DNA from: Clostridia bacterium | GTDB taxonomy: Bacteria; Bacillota; Clostridia; Lachnospirales; Lachnospiraceae | Reading direction: 5' to 3' | Length of the DNA stretch: 64,000 nt | Assembly (NCBI GenBank): GCA_910576325.1 | Contig: CAJTIM010000017.1 | Location: forward strand, 34,724 to 98,723 | Shown: piece by piece, positions 34,865 through 45,011 of the stretch | Numbering within the stretch: the stretch's first letter is position 1 | Layout: each line of letters starts with the position of its first letter | Program-made: the position numbers and the translations under genes | The notes under the pieces: model-generated | Seen by the model: only the letters and a program-made list of their open reading frames with translations | The model's database searches: none | What the model was told of the DNA's origin: nothing

Positions 34865-36592
34865 ATGAGTGTGCTGCTTCTGGGCATCCGTGTGCTGCTG
34901 TTCGCCCTTTCTATTCTTGGATATCTGACTTTTTTACATCAATATACACAATTGAAGCTTGAATTTCTGCCCGCTGTTACCTTCAGCATACAAATCTGCA
35001 TCCTTTTCTTAGGCGGAATCCTAAATATACTGCCCATGACCACAGCCGGACTTCTCATATGCGGACTGTTCCTTTTAATCTCTGCGTTAAAAGACCGCTT
35101 TCCTTTTCGAGAGCTTCTTTGCCCTGCCTATATATTTTTTGCTGTAAGCTGTCTGTACTTTTTACTTTTATTTAAAGGACTTGTTTTTAATTCCTATGAT
35201 AATTTCTCCCATTGGGCACTGGTGGTAAAACAAATGCTCCTTACCAACCGCTTCCCCAGCTTTCAGGACAGCATTATCCTTTTCCAGTCCTATCCTCTGG
35301 GAAGCTCCGTATTTGTATACTTTGTGAGCAAAATCATTTCCCCCGTGTCAGAAGGCTGCCAGATGTTTGCTCAAACAATGCTGATTCTAAGTATGATCCT
35401 GCCGCTCTTTTCCTGTGTAAAAAAACAGAAGGCTCTAAATATCCTTCTTCTCCCCGGAGCCTCCGTTTTCCTCCTAAGCTATAATATTATCCCCACGGAG
35501 CTACTGGTAGATACTCTGCTCCCTTTAACGGGCGCAGCCGGTTTTCTCCTTCTCAATGAAGAATTATCCGGAGAAAGAAAGTTTACCTGGCTTTCTATTC
35601 CCCTTGCCGCATGCGCAATTCTAATCAAAAATTCAGGTATCTTCTTCTGGGCTTTGATGGCCGGAAGAGTTCTTTTATACGGAATTCGTAATTATAATAG
35701 AGTCTCCCATTCCGAAAGGCTCTCCTGGATCGGTCTGTGCCTGCTGCCCTTATCCGCCCTTCTTCTCTGGAAAAAGCATGTGGAATATGTTTTCTCCTCC
35801 GGCATGAATTCTCTCCACTCCATGTCATTACATGCTTATACTGCAAATATGCAGGAGAAGTCAGGTGAAACCATAATGCAGATAATACAAACATTTTTTG
35901 GAAGAGTGTTTTCCGGCCGTTCCTTGCTCTGTCTGCTCCTGATTTTGCTGCTGGCAGCCATCGCATCTTTTGTATGGAAGCAGAAGCTTTTGCCCTGGGC
36001 TAAAACAGCTCTGTTTATTCTCTGTGTATACACCATATATCAGCTGGGCAACCTGTGTATGTATATTTTCTCTATGCCTGTGGGAGAGGCTGTTGTAATG
36101 GCAGGCTATGACCGCTATTACCGCACAATTATTGTCTGGTGCTTTGTCTATGCAATGTACCAAATTCTATCTTGGCTGGACGCACAGAAACCGCTTCCTG
36201 CCAGCGGTCTTGCTCTTGCTCTTCTTGTTTGTTTCTATTTGATGGGAGGCAGACCTTCCATTCTGAAACGAGTGCAAAAAAATTCTTTGCGAGCCGAGCT
36301 GGAACGGATAATGGAAACCTACCCTATGTCCCCCTCCCCTGCCTGCATTATCTATATACCGCAAGACGATTCCGGTTATACTTATCATTTGGCAAAATAT
36401 CTGATGTATACGTCCACGGTAGATGTACACATCACTTCCAATCAGGATGAGCTGGCCGCCTCCATCAATACGGCCATAGATCTGGGCTATGATTATTTTA
36501 TCAACCTGGATCATGAAAACGAAATGATACAAAACTATTGCCAGGAAGTTTACGGTCTTCCGGAAAATGTTCCTTTTATGGCTTTGCAATAA
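34865..36592 (+). CDS. Multi-pass membrane protein, probable GT-C glycosyltransferase
   Basis: 575 aa with about twelve helices and a C-terminal soluble part. ATG 34865 follows AGGAGG. The first large loop contains NSYDNFSHWALVVKQML and then QSYPLGSSVFVYF; an acidic residue followed by HW in this place is common in GT-C enzymes that take sugars from polyprenyl phosphate. No family name recognised. It is the last gene of the three-gene rightward operon and converges on the PTPS-related gene with a 17-bp overlap. No terminator was found between them. Confidence 0.75.
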   Translation: MSVLLLGIRVLLFALSILGYLTFLHQYTQLKLEFLPAVTFSIQICILFLGGILNILPMTTAGLLICGLFLLISALKDRFPFRELLCPAYIFFAVSCLYFLLLFKGLVFNSYDNFSHWALVVKQMLLTNRFPSFQDSIILFQSYPLGSSVFVYFVSKIISPVSEGCQMFAQTMLILSMILPLFSCVKKQKALNILLLPGASVFLLSYNIIPTELLVDTLLPLTGAAGFLLLNEELSGERKFTWLSIPLAACAILIKNSGIFFWALMAGRVLLYGIRNYNRVSHSERLSWIGLCLLPLSALLLWKKHVEYVFSSGMNSLHSMSLHAYTANMQEKSGETIMQIIQTFFGRVFSGRSLLCLLLILLLAAIASFVWKQKLLPWAKTALFILCVYTIYQLGNLCMYIFSMPVGEAVVMAGYDRYYRTIIVWCFVYAMYQILSWLDAQKPLPASGLALALLVCFYLMGGRPSILKRVQKNSLRAELERIMETYPMSPSPACIIYIPQDDSGYTYHLAKYLMYTSTVDVHITSNQDELAASINTAIDLGYDYFINLDHENEMIQNYCQEVYGLPENVPFMALQ

Positions 36593-38798
36593 CCCTATTT
36601 GTTCCTTTATGCTGCCACAGACGCTGTACAATTTTAGCGCCCTTTTTCCAGCATATCAGCACCAGAAAGCATATTATACTTATTAAGTCTGCCGCTCTCC
36701 ACAAAAACGGCTCTTGAAATTCCATGCAAATTTTCCCCTGATAATTTGCGGGCAGGCCTATTCCTGTCATACCGTTTTCTGTACGAAGCATGGGAAAATT
36801 TTCCTTTGTATCCACATCGTATGCCTGATAGCCGCGGTAAAGCAGAAGCGGAACCTGAAATACGTTTTCTTCTTCCAGCAAATTTTCACATTCCATTGTT
36901 ATTCTATTATAGTTCTTTTCATAATTGTATATCTCCAAATTCTGCGAGACAGGCTCCAGAGCATGAAAAGCATCTTCACTTAACGCGATGTCCGAAGGAA
37001 GGTACTCCCCACCCGAAACATAATAGGGTGCATCTCTCTGCTCATAACATTCTTCCAGGTTTTCGCTGTCCATAAATGTAAGCATGGTATATCCGCTGCT
37101 CAAAAGGGCTGCACCCGCCAGAACTGACAGGGAAATATTCAGCATTCTCTTTTTTGCTTCTCCCTCAAACACATGGACACAGCAACAGACCGCACCGCAC
37201 AGGAATACAACCGCCAGACCAAGAAATCTCCACGGGAACTGAAGAGAGGCCAAAAATCCAGCTCCTGATTGGATTAGAAAATCCCATGGAAAATATTTTG
37301 TGGAGCAAATAAGCGCCGCACCCGCTCCGAGAAGTAAAAAACCGGCCGCCTTAGCGCTTTGTTTTTCTTTTCTATTTTCGATCCATATGGCGCTGCAGAA
37401 AAAAATTGCCAGCAGGAAACCAAGTCCTATCCCCTTCGGCATGGTTCCCGCTGCACCGCCGGAACCGGAGCCATACATAAATATCTTAAAAAGCTCTCCT
37501 ATAGACGCACCCGTATCCTGTATCTTTGTTTCCGCAAGGCTTCCGCTGTTAATTCTCAAACGCTCCCGAAGCATATAGTCCAAAAACGGAACAAGAAACC
37601 ATGCGTTAAGAAGAACAGTCCCTGCCGCCGCTTTTGCAAAGGCTTTCAGATTTTCCTTTTGAAGCACGCTTTTAAGTCTTATCAGGCAGACAAATATTCC
37701 GAAAATTCCCACCATCTCACAGGAAAGCATATGTGTCTGCAGCAGACCGGAAAGTCCTATCATCAGAGGAAGCCAATTCTTTTTTTCTTTTTCCTCCTTT
37801 CCCAGAATGCACCAAAACCCATACAAAACCACCGGCAAAAATATCATGGCGCAATATTCGCCTACGGCAGACCGCACATAAACATTTACAATTCGATAAA
37901 CAGAAAATGTGTACAGAAAAGAGCACGTAAGGGCTGCTTTTTTATTTCCCGACATTTTGTTAAAGCAGTAATATGAAGTCAGGGCTGTAGCTCCGTTTAT
38001 CAAAAAAACAAACCACTCATACGCTTCCTGCACAGAAAATCCGAACATCCGCAAAAAGGCCGGTATGTACAGCAAAATATCCCCGTAGCATACAGACACG
38101 CCGTAACCGTAGCCATGAAGCCAGTTAGGCTGTATACGAACAGGAAGCTGACCGGATTTAAGGCCCTGCCAGATGCCCTCTACACGATTCAAATGAAAAC
38201 CACTGTCATGGCCAATATAAACGCCCTTCGCCAAAAGCGGTAAGGATACCAGCATTATCATGGCTGCCAGACCTACAACTACGGGAACACCCTTAAAACA
38301 CAAGAGCTTTTTTTCCATTCCCAGATTCAGACAGAAAAACAAAATAACGCAAAACACAATTGCCAGAAACACATCATGAAGCCTCCCAAGCATTGTCTCA
38401 CATATCTCAATATGAGATATGTAAAAGCTTCCGACGCCCATATACTCGCTCATTACGGTCAAATCATCCACGTTCCCGGATACCCAGACCAGAAATGTCT
38501 CCTGTCCCTTTGCCCGCTCCAAGAGAATTTTGTCACACCCTGTCTTTTGCGGGCTGTTCTTTGATTCTGCAAATATATAGTTATTGGACGTTCCGGCCTC
38601 ATAGTCTACCATTATTCGGTAAACGCCCCTCGATAGCCGAAAGCTTTTGCTAATCTGTCGAACCTCCGGATCGCCTTCCTCAAATTCAATTTCAACAGCC
38701 TCTTCTGCCTGAAAGCTCTCTCTAAAAAAAGAACTGCTACTTATACCAAGTAATGTCAATAATATTATTCCGTATGACAGCCATATTATTTTTTTCAT
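36576..38798 (-). CDS. PTPS-related (6-pyruvoyl-tetrahydropterin synthase-related) multi-pass membrane protein
   Basis: 740 aa from ATG 38798 (MKKIIWLSYG); an in-frame ATG at 38867 lies inside the upstream gene. An N-terminal helix is followed by a periplasm-facing beta-rich domain of about 120 residues, then about ten helices. The motif GHDSGFHLNRVEGIWQGL, with PNWLHGYGYGVSVCYGD, identifies the PF10131-type membrane family, a GT-C-like group despite its misleading name. A soluble segment (about 590-700) comes before the last helix. It is the last gene of the 36576-46198 leftward block. Exact role unknown. Confidence 0.82.
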   Translation of the reverse strand: MKKIIWLSYGIILLTLLGISSSSFFRESFQAEEAVEIEFEEGDPEVRQISKSFRLSRGVYRIMVDYEAGTSNNYIFAESKNSPQKTGCDKILLERAKGQETFLVWVSGNVDDLTVMSEYMGVGSFYISHIEICETMLGRLHDVFLAIVFCVILFFCLNLGMEKKLLCFKGVPVVVGLAAMIMLVSLPLLAKGVYIGHDSGFHLNRVEGIWQGLKSGQLPVRIQPNWLHGYGYGVSVCYGDILLYIPAFLRMFGFSVQEAYEWFVFLINGATALTSYYCFNKMSGNKKAALTCSFLYTFSVYRIVNVYVRSAVGEYCAMIFLPVVLYGFWCILGKEEKEKKNWLPLMIGLSGLLQTHMLSCEMVGIFGIFVCLIRLKSVLQKENLKAFAKAAAGTVLLNAWFLVPFLDYMLRERLRINSGSLAETKIQDTGASIGELFKIFMYGSGSGGAAGTMPKGIGLGFLLAIFFCSAIWIENRKEKQSAKAAGFLLLGAGAALICSTKYFPWDFLIQSGAGFLASLQFPWRFLGLAVVFLCGAVCCCVHVFEGEAKKRMLNISLSVLAGAALLSSGYTMLTFMDSENLEECYEQRDAPYYVSGGEYLPSDIALSEDAFHALEPVSQNLEIYNYEKNYNRITMECENLLEEENVFQVPLLLYRGYQAYDVDTKENFPMLRTENGMTGIGLPANYQGKICMEFQEPFLWRAADLISIICFLVLICWKKGAKIVQRLWQHKGTNRVIAKP

Positions 38799-38811
38799 TT
38801 TTGCTTTGAAC

Positions 38812-40383
38812 TCATTCTTTCTGTTTTCTCTCTGCCAGATAAATTTTCCATCTTCCATATTCATCAAGCAGAGTCATTTCTTCCGCTCCCACAGTCACCT
38901 GAATATATGCGGTAATTTCTTCATCCAATTCGGAATTTCCCACATAAACAATAACGTCCTGTTGTCCTTCCAGCGCTTCCATTCCCGCCTTAATATCGTC
39001 TGTAATAGCAGCGTAGGATATGCAGTAAAAGCCTTTGTATTCCTTTAAGAGCTGTATCACATCGTAGTATTCCCACCAATCATACTCCCGGTCAATATAG
39101 ACACAATATCTGTCTGAATATTCCTCCGCCTTCCTGCGGTGCGGCTCAAAATTTGTATAGGCATATTCCGGCGCTCCTTCGCTTAAGCTTCCTGCAGACA
39201 GTATTGCCAACGCTGCCATACATATGGCTATGGCTGCCTTTTCGCGAATAAATTTTCCCAGCAGCCAGCAAAGCCCGCCTACGGCAATCAAATATACAAA
39301 GGGATAGATAGGCATCAGATAACGGTCTGTAATAAAAGGAGCAATTTTAGTCACCAAAGCAAAATACCCAACCGTCATAAATAAAATCGGGAACAGCCTC
39401 TCAAGCTCTTTCCACGGAAAGCATTTGTGTCTGACAAAATAAATAATTATCAAAAGAAGTGCAGCTGTCATCAAAAACAACAAGCAGCCATTAAAAAGCT
39501 GCTCGTCCAAAAAGCGGAACATAGTCCGCAGACGGCCTGCAAACCCGCCTAACTGCACAAAGCTCTTTCTTGCTGCCTCTCCCCGATAATCATTAAAAAT
39601 ATGATTCCACATGGCCGGAAATATAGCAAGACAGATCAATGCACTTACCTCTATGATTACATGGAAATAACATTCCTCCCGAAAGCGTTTTTCCAGCCAT
39701 AGCTTCACAAAATACCATGCCGCCAGAAAAAATGCCAGCAAAACAAAATAATAGTGAGTCAGCACTCCCAAAATCAGGGTGAGCCCAAAAAGAATCCAGC
39801 TCTTAAGTACAAATATATGCTTCTCAAAATAGCGAATATAGATATAAGCATGAGCTAACACTAAAAATGCCACTATGGTATACATCCGCACAAAAAGCAC
39901 CATATTACATGCGCCATAAGTAACGCCGAAAAGAGCCGACACCAAAATACCGATTCTTGTGTTCTTAAAAATCTCTTTTGCAAGCAGATACAAAAGAACC
40001 GTACACCCCAGCATAAAAAATATATTGAGTCCCACTCCCAGTCCAAAGACAATCTTTCCCGGTACAAGGGAGCATAAGGTATGCATCAGAAAATAATATA
40101 TGGGCGGATGCACATCTGCCTCCTGGTTACGGTACGGAATCGCATATTCAAAGGTATGTCCTTCCATTGCGGCACCCTGAGACAGATACCACTCTTTATC
40201 AAGCCATTCATTTAACGGCATATCAAAAGCTTGAATTTCTGCGTTATTGGAGGAGGTATACGTAAACAGCTCGTCACACATAAGAAAGCTTTTCTGTCCT
40301 CCAAAATATCCAAAAACACATAGCTGCACCAAACAGATAAGCGTCAGAATACAGCCTGTCCCGTAATGCTTTTTTCCTAACAT
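38812..40383 (-). CDS. GT39/ArnT-like (PMT-type) membrane glycosyltransferase
   Basis: 523 aa, about eleven helices. The first loop has LMCDELFTYTSSNN with the acidic DE of the PMT/ArnT group and, later, DVHPPIYYFLMH, another typical GT39 signature. A soluble domain of about 110 residues ends the protein. Enzymes of this clan transfer a sugar from a lipid-phosphate donor to an extracellular acceptor. ATG 40383 follows AAAGGAG. It sits between a CotH-type kinase gene and the PTPS-related gene, both in the same direction. Confidence 0.85.
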   Translation of the reverse strand: MLGKKHYGTGCILTLICLVQLCVFGYFGGQKSFLMCDELFTYTSSNNAEIQAFDMPLNEWLDKEWYLSQGAAMEGHTFEYAIPYRNQEADVHPPIYYFLMHTLCSLVPGKIVFGLGVGLNIFFMLGCTVLLYLLAKEIFKNTRIGILVSALFGVTYGACNMVLFVRMYTIVAFLVLAHAYIYIRYFEKHIFVLKSWILFGLTLILGVLTHYYFVLLAFFLAAWYFVKLWLEKRFREECYFHVIIEVSALICLAIFPAMWNHIFNDYRGEAARKSFVQLGGFAGRLRTMFRFLDEQLFNGCLLFLMTAALLLIIIYFVRHKCFPWKELERLFPILFMTVGYFALVTKIAPFITDRYLMPIYPFVYLIAVGGLCWLLGKFIREKAAIAICMAALAILSAGSLSEGAPEYAYTNFEPHRRKAEEYSDRYCVYIDREYDWWEYYDVIQLLKEYKGFYCISYAAITDDIKAGMEALEGQQDVIVYVGNSELDEEITAYIQVTVGAEEMTLLDEYGRWKIYLAERKQKE

Positions 40384-40428
40384 GTCATAACTCCTTTTGT
40401 CATCTATGACTTTATAAAGTCCGCTTTG

Positions 40429-42351
40429 CTACTCCTCAGGTATCCATTTTGCATAAACATCCATATCCTCCGTAACTGCTCTCTCTATATCAAAAGGCTT
40501 CGTATATGCTTCATCGTAATACCACCCGTCAAATATCAATCCCGCAAAGCTTTCTTCGTAAGTCGGCGCGCGCTCCAGCAAACCGCCGCGCTCTACGGAA
40601 AAGAAAAAGTTCCTTGTACCGTATTCCGTCCGAAAGCATACGGTACAATAGTCAAGCTTATCAATCCATACTGTTTTTAAGAATATGGAACGCTCTACCA
40701 AAAATTCCCGAATATACTCCGCATGCTCCTCCAGGGTCTCACGATAAACCTTTTTAGGGCTGGAAGCCGCCCCATACCATCGACGTTTGTCCATCAAAGC
40801 AGAGACTTCAAGCTCTTTTCGATATTCATCAATTCCGGACTCTACCATTTTCTGAAGAACAGGCAGTACACAGACCGCATATTGGTATTCCACTTCTTCC
40901 AAAAAGCGCTCATGACGATAGAGTTCAGGGAACCATCGATTGCGAAAAACCTTTTCACCTTTCAGCGGATCATAAATACGCATATCATATCGTATCAACA
41001 TTCCCTCCGGCTTTCGCACCGACCAGTCCCCATTACCAAGAGCTCCGTCATAATCCCATACCGGTCCTGCATAAAGAAGCGGTTCCCCCTTCGCATCACT
41101 GTCCTTATAAAAATACTGACTGCTGATTCCGCCGTCAAAATTTTTTACAATCTCCTCCACAAGGTATTTCTTGGCCCAGGATTCCAGATCGATATACTCC
41201 TCCAGGGTCTTTCCCGTATTGGGATTAATCCCGTCCTCCGCATACAATGCATCCTCGAATTCCTGTACAAATCCGCGTATATAGGCCACCTCTTCCTCTG
41301 ATGCCTCCTTCGGCTCCTTGAGAAGTACCGCCTGTCCCCGGTCTGTTTTGAAGCTGCTCACGCCTTCGCCATAGCGATAATCAACATCCCACTCCATCAG
41401 ATATCCGCCCGTAATATCCTCCGGCTGCCTGGGTAATTGAATTCCACGTTCATTATCCCTTTCAAATGCAGGATATTCCTGGGAAAAATCATTCCATTTC
41501 TTATTTTCCTCGGAAAGGTCCGTAATATCCACGCGCTCCTTTCCCACCTCAACCTTTTCCGCCAACTGATATAAGCCTGCATAATATCCGTTCAAATACA
41601 GATCTACAAATTCTGATTCCGGTGAATAGGAAAGTCCAATCTCCGCCGCCAGATCATATGTAATCTTATTGCGCATATAGGATGCATCATAGGAATTGGC
41701 CAGCAGCTCCCAAGTGACAGCTTCTCCCATTCCCAGAAGATCTTTTTTCTCCTTTAGTTTTATACGATAAGGCTTTTTATCCCAATCCCAGGTAGAATTC
41801 CCCCGGCCGGTAATAAACTCCAGCGCTCCTCCCAGACGGCTTTTCCCATTTGCAGCAACTAGACAGTATCTCCCGCCTTCACGATATTTCTTGTCCTGAT
41901 GTATTGCCTCCATGGTTCCGGATTCCGTATCAATAAACATTGCCGGCAGATAATCGGACTGCATAATTATCAGCCTTCCTGCCGTCTGAGCTCCCGCTTT
42001 TGGGGACAATTCGAATTCATACTCCTGATTCACCAGCAGCTGATCCAAGGTATCGCCATTTTTGAATTCTTCTTCTCCAATACATAATATATCGTCCTCC
42101 CCCAGGCAGATAGTGCACTCGTCCTGACAACTGTAGGACGGAAGAAATAAGTAATACAACTCTTCATAAGGACTGTTCCAACACTCAATCTCTTCCTTTT
42201 CTCCATAGGCATCCCAAACCTGAACCGCAAAGAGCTTATGTTCTCTGTGAAATGAAGCCTCCTGAGCCTGTCCCTTGCCTTTCGGCATATATGCCGCCAA
42301 AATAAGCAGGATCAGAAACAGCGGCAATATCTTCAGCCAACGCTTATACAT
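40429..42351 (-). CDS. CotH-like kinase with C-terminal InlB/Flg_new repeat
   Basis: 640 aa. A signal anchor (about 7-22) is followed by a beta-rich lead-in, then a CotH domain: FITGRGNSTWDWDKKPYRI, LLANSYDASYMRNKI, LYLNGYYAGLYQLAEKV, and YAGPVWDYDGALGNGDW with the catalytic Asp. Residues about 575-640 form one InlB B-repeat-like module (GLIFDGWYYDEAYTKPFD ... DMDVYAKW), usually a surface-binding module. It differs clearly from the tandem pair at 6057-9283. ATG 42351 overlaps the upstream gene by 8 bp. The target is unknown; surface protein or polymer phosphorylation is inferred. Confidence 0.87.
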   Translation of the reverse strand: MYKRWLKILPLFLILLILAAYMPKGKGQAQEASFHREHKLFAVQVWDAYGEKEEIECWNSPYEELYYLFLPSYSCQDECTICLGEDDILCIGEEEFKNGDTLDQLLVNQEYEFELSPKAGAQTAGRLIIMQSDYLPAMFIDTESGTMEAIHQDKKYREGGRYCLVAANGKSRLGGALEFITGRGNSTWDWDKKPYRIKLKEKKDLLGMGEAVTWELLANSYDASYMRNKITYDLAAEIGLSYSPESEFVDLYLNGYYAGLYQLAEKVEVGKERVDITDLSEENKKWNDFSQEYPAFERDNERGIQLPRQPEDITGGYLMEWDVDYRYGEGVSSFKTDRGQAVLLKEPKEASEEEVAYIRGFVQEFEDALYAEDGINPNTGKTLEEYIDLESWAKKYLVEEIVKNFDGGISSQYFYKDSDAKGEPLLYAGPVWDYDGALGNGDWSVRKPEGMLIRYDMRIYDPLKGEKVFRNRWFPELYRHERFLEEVEYQYAVCVLPVLQKMVESGIDEYRKELEVSALMDKRRWYGAASSPKKVYRETLEEHAEYIREFLVERSIFLKTVWIDKLDYCTVCFRTEYGTRNFFFSVERGGLLERAPTYEESFAGLIFDGWYYDEAYTKPFDIERAVTEDMDVYAKWIPEE

Positions 42352-43816
42352 CTTTCCTTCTCCCGTCCGTGTATCGTATAATTCCCCATATGCCGTCTAT
42401 ACTCAGCAGTATAAAAACCGGTACAAAGTTCACCAGATAACGGGAGCGCGTTTCCCAGATGAGCAGGAACAGGAACAAGCCAAAGAGTGCTATCTGCATA
42501 GCTTGAGCTTCCCGGCCTTCTCCCTTCTCCAAGAAATTACGAATAATCGAAAGGAGTACACCCAAAAGCAGCAGCCAGTGTACTGCACTACAGTACCGGT
42601 AAGTCCTTCCATAATTCGCTCCGTCATACAGAACCCATGGGTGCAGAGGGCTTTCTTGTAAAGGATCACGCTTCAGCTTCTCCGGCGCAAAATAAACACT
42701 GTCTCCCCAAGTAAAAAGAAGCTTCGCTTTTAAGTGGCATCCCATTCCCACGATGCCATATTCTCCTAGTCTCTTGCGGATAAATTCCCGATCAACGGCT
42801 ATTTTTTCGTTCTTTCCCTCCACAGAAGCCGTCATCCAGTAAATATCCCCATTATAGCCCCCGCTTCCCTCCAGGCCCATAGCCAGCCAATGCTCCAGCG
42901 GAAACTCATTTTTCTCTCTATCCTCCGCATCCCAAAGAGACATGTGCCCGGGTAAAACAGTTAAAAATTCGACTACCAGCAAAAAGGGGATTATAAGCAT
43001 CAGGCTACGCTTTACAAGCTCCAGCACCTTTTTCTCCTGTATCCATGTATGTATCAAAAGCGCTATCAAAATTACCCCCAAGCTTCCCTTTACTTTATAT
43101 CCCAGCGCAAGAATCAAAGCTGTTAAAACCAGAAGCCTTACATCCCTCTTTCGTAGCTGATAAGCTAAAAAACTGCCTGTTACAAATGGAAGGGCAAAGG
43201 TATCCGTATAAAAAATAGGGGTATGCATATAAAAGGGTGCAAACAGCACACAAACAAGCATCGACAGAAATCCGGCCCGCACACCATATAAATGACGAAC
43301 CAGCAGAAAAAGGAAGCCTATTCCCAAGAGCATTAAAAATACATTTACCAGCACACCCAAGGTAATATAATCACAAATTCCTCCAAACAGCTTAAATATT
43401 CCGGCCAGGAATAGACAAACAGCCACATTATTGGGATAAGTCGTAAAATACCATTTGCTCTGCTCTGAAAAACTCCCATCCTCTGCCATCTCTACAGCTC
43501 CCAGATAGACAGAGCCAAAGTCCCAGCCCGGGTACACCTTAAGAGACAGTCCTGCATAGAGAAATCCTGCCGCCATGAGCAGAAACAGTCCAACGGAACA
43601 GAGCAGCCAAAACTTTTCGTTCTTCCAAATAGCGATGAAATATTTTTTCAGCAAAGCTGCCGTCAGCACCGGAATAACCAAAAGGAATGTCGCCAGCAGG
43701 ACTATTTTTTTACTTTCATTAAAAGACAGCAGCACCGCAAAACTCAACCAGCACCACAGGAGCCCAAAGGCCCCAGAAAACAAAAGAACACATCCTCTTT
43801 GTATCTTACTCCACAT
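42344..43816 (-). CDS. GT39-like multi-pass membrane glycosyltransferase
   Basis: 490 aa from ATG 43816, after AAAGGTG; this start overlaps the end of the Wzy-like gene by 11 bp, while a longer frame from 43858 would overlap more and has no ribosome site. Ten or more helices. The first loop holds YPGWDFGSVYLGAVEMAEDG and YFTTYPNNVAVCLFL, fitting GT-C/PMT-type enzymes (acidic Asp in WDF). A soluble insertion lies at about 315-400. The sugar and acceptor are not readable from sequence. Confidence 0.78.
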   Translation of the reverse strand: MWSKIQRGCVLLFSGAFGLLWCWLSFAVLLSFNESKKIVLLATFLLVIPVLTAALLKKYFIAIWKNEKFWLLCSVGLFLLMAAGFLYAGLSLKVYPGWDFGSVYLGAVEMAEDGSFSEQSKWYFTTYPNNVAVCLFLAGIFKLFGGICDYITLGVLVNVFLMLLGIGFLFLLVRHLYGVRAGFLSMLVCVLFAPFYMHTPIFYTDTFALPFVTGSFLAYQLRKRDVRLLVLTALILALGYKVKGSLGVILIALLIHTWIQEKKVLELVKRSLMLIIPFLLVVEFLTVLPGHMSLWDAEDREKNEFPLEHWLAMGLEGSGGYNGDIYWMTASVEGKNEKIAVDREFIRKRLGEYGIVGMGCHLKAKLLFTWGDSVYFAPEKLKRDPLQESPLHPWVLYDGANYGRTYRYCSAVHWLLLLGVLLSIIRNFLEKGEGREAQAMQIALFGLFLFLLIWETRSRYLVNFVPVFILLSIDGIWGIIRYTDGRRKDV

Positions 43817-45011
43817 GTTGCACCTTTCTTTTGTAAAAGCATACAAGATATACGACAAAAAACAGCAGAGCCATTTGAAGACTCATAAGAGCATAGTCCA
43901 TATTCAGCAAAATGAGCAAAGCTGCCCACATACCTGCCGCAAGAAAGCTCCTCGCTTTTGCAACGGAGTATACGGCAACACTCAAAAACAAAATACTAAA
44001 GCAAATCCCCACAGGCACGGAAAAACGAAGCATAGCGTTCAAAAATATATTATGTCCGTTATTCACCAGAAGGCTCTCTGAAACCTGAATGGCAGACTCT
44101 CCAAAACGCATCCCCCACCCTTCCGGATGGTGACGGATTGCACCAAGAACGGCCGTCCAAATCTGCGGCCGTGCTCCTAATGACATAATATTCCGCTCTG
44201 AAAACAGTTTATATCCAAACCCGCCAGCTGCCAATAGCAGAATCAATCCCACTAGCAGATATTGCTTCTTCCATTGAAATCTTCTAAATTCAATTTTGTC
44301 TATAAAAGCTCCCAGAAAAATCAAAAATACGCCTGCTATTCCAGTCCAGGAATGAGTCAGATACAGGCAGACAAGAAGTACGAGAATACTTGCAGTATAT
44401 GTAATCCAGTTCATAAACTTTTCCCGAAAGCATACAAAAAGCGCTGTAAAGGCGACTAGCATGAGTGCATATTCGCTTTTATGACTGTAAAGCCAGTAAT
44501 GACGCGTCTCATAAAAATTCCCCGGAAGTTCAAAAAAGACAAATTGATTGTTGCAAAGGAGAAGTTTTGTGTATCCCATCAGGAAATAAATCATACTAGC
44601 AAGATTGGACAGCACTATACAGTGGAGCAAAAAGCGGATGATATCCCGCTTTCCTTCCTCCGGCTCTATCTTTCCGCTCACCAGTACCATAAAAAACAAA
44701 AAGGCGATGGTATTATTAATCTGCTCCCAGTACCAGTGGAGATATTTATAGTTAAAATATATAGACAGCAGATTGTAAGCTATCAATATCGCAAGATAAG
44801 GGAACCAGCTTCTCCAGCGAACCACTCTCCTATGCAGCAATTGGATCCCTATATAGAGCACCAGGCACAAATATGCCCATGAGAAACCGCCGTAATAGGC
44901 ACTTTGATACACATCCGTGTAGGGACTGTAAAAAGCCGGAAATAAAAGCATAAATATACAAAATCCCTTTAATAGCATGTGCTCTGCCTTCTGTCCCTTC
45001 AGCCATTTCAT
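43806..45011 (-). CDS. O-antigen polymerase/ligase-like (Wzy_C-type) membrane protein
   Basis: 401 aa, about eleven helices. The late segment NNGHNIFLNAMLRFSVPVGI carries the His of the Wzy/WaaL loop, and LYLTHSWTGIAG precedes it. Near the N-terminus YLHWYWEQINNTIAFLF is shared with its neighbour. It is a diverged tandem paralogue of the 45008-46198 product; ATG 45011 overlaps that gene's stop as ATGA. It would polymerise glycan repeat units outside the membrane or ligate a glycan to an acceptor. A different Wzy lies at 54985. Confidence 0.82.
   Translation of the reverse strand: MKWLKGQKAEHMLLKGFCIFMLLFPAFYSPYTDVYQSAYYGGFSWAYLCLVLYIGIQLLHRRVVRWRSWFPYLAILIAYNLLSIYFNYKYLHWYWEQINNTIAFLFFMVLVSGKIEPEEGKRDIIRFLLHCIVLSNLASMIYFLMGYTKLLLCNNQFVFFELPGNFYETRHYWLYSHKSEYALMLVAFTALFVCFREKFMNWITYTASILVLLVCLYLTHSWTGIAGVFLIFLGAFIDKIEFRRFQWKKQYLLVGLILLLAAGGFGYKLFSERNIMSLGARPQIWTAVLGAIRHHPEGWGMRFGESAIQVSESLLVNNGHNIFLNAMLRFSVPVGICFSILFLSVAVYSVAKARSFLAAGMWAALLILLNMDYALMSLQMALLFFVVYLVCFYKRKVQHVE

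Noticed and set aside
40408..40421. 14-bp palindrome GACTTTATAAAGTC
   Set aside because: Short, AT-rich and near a ribosome site; it could easily be chance.
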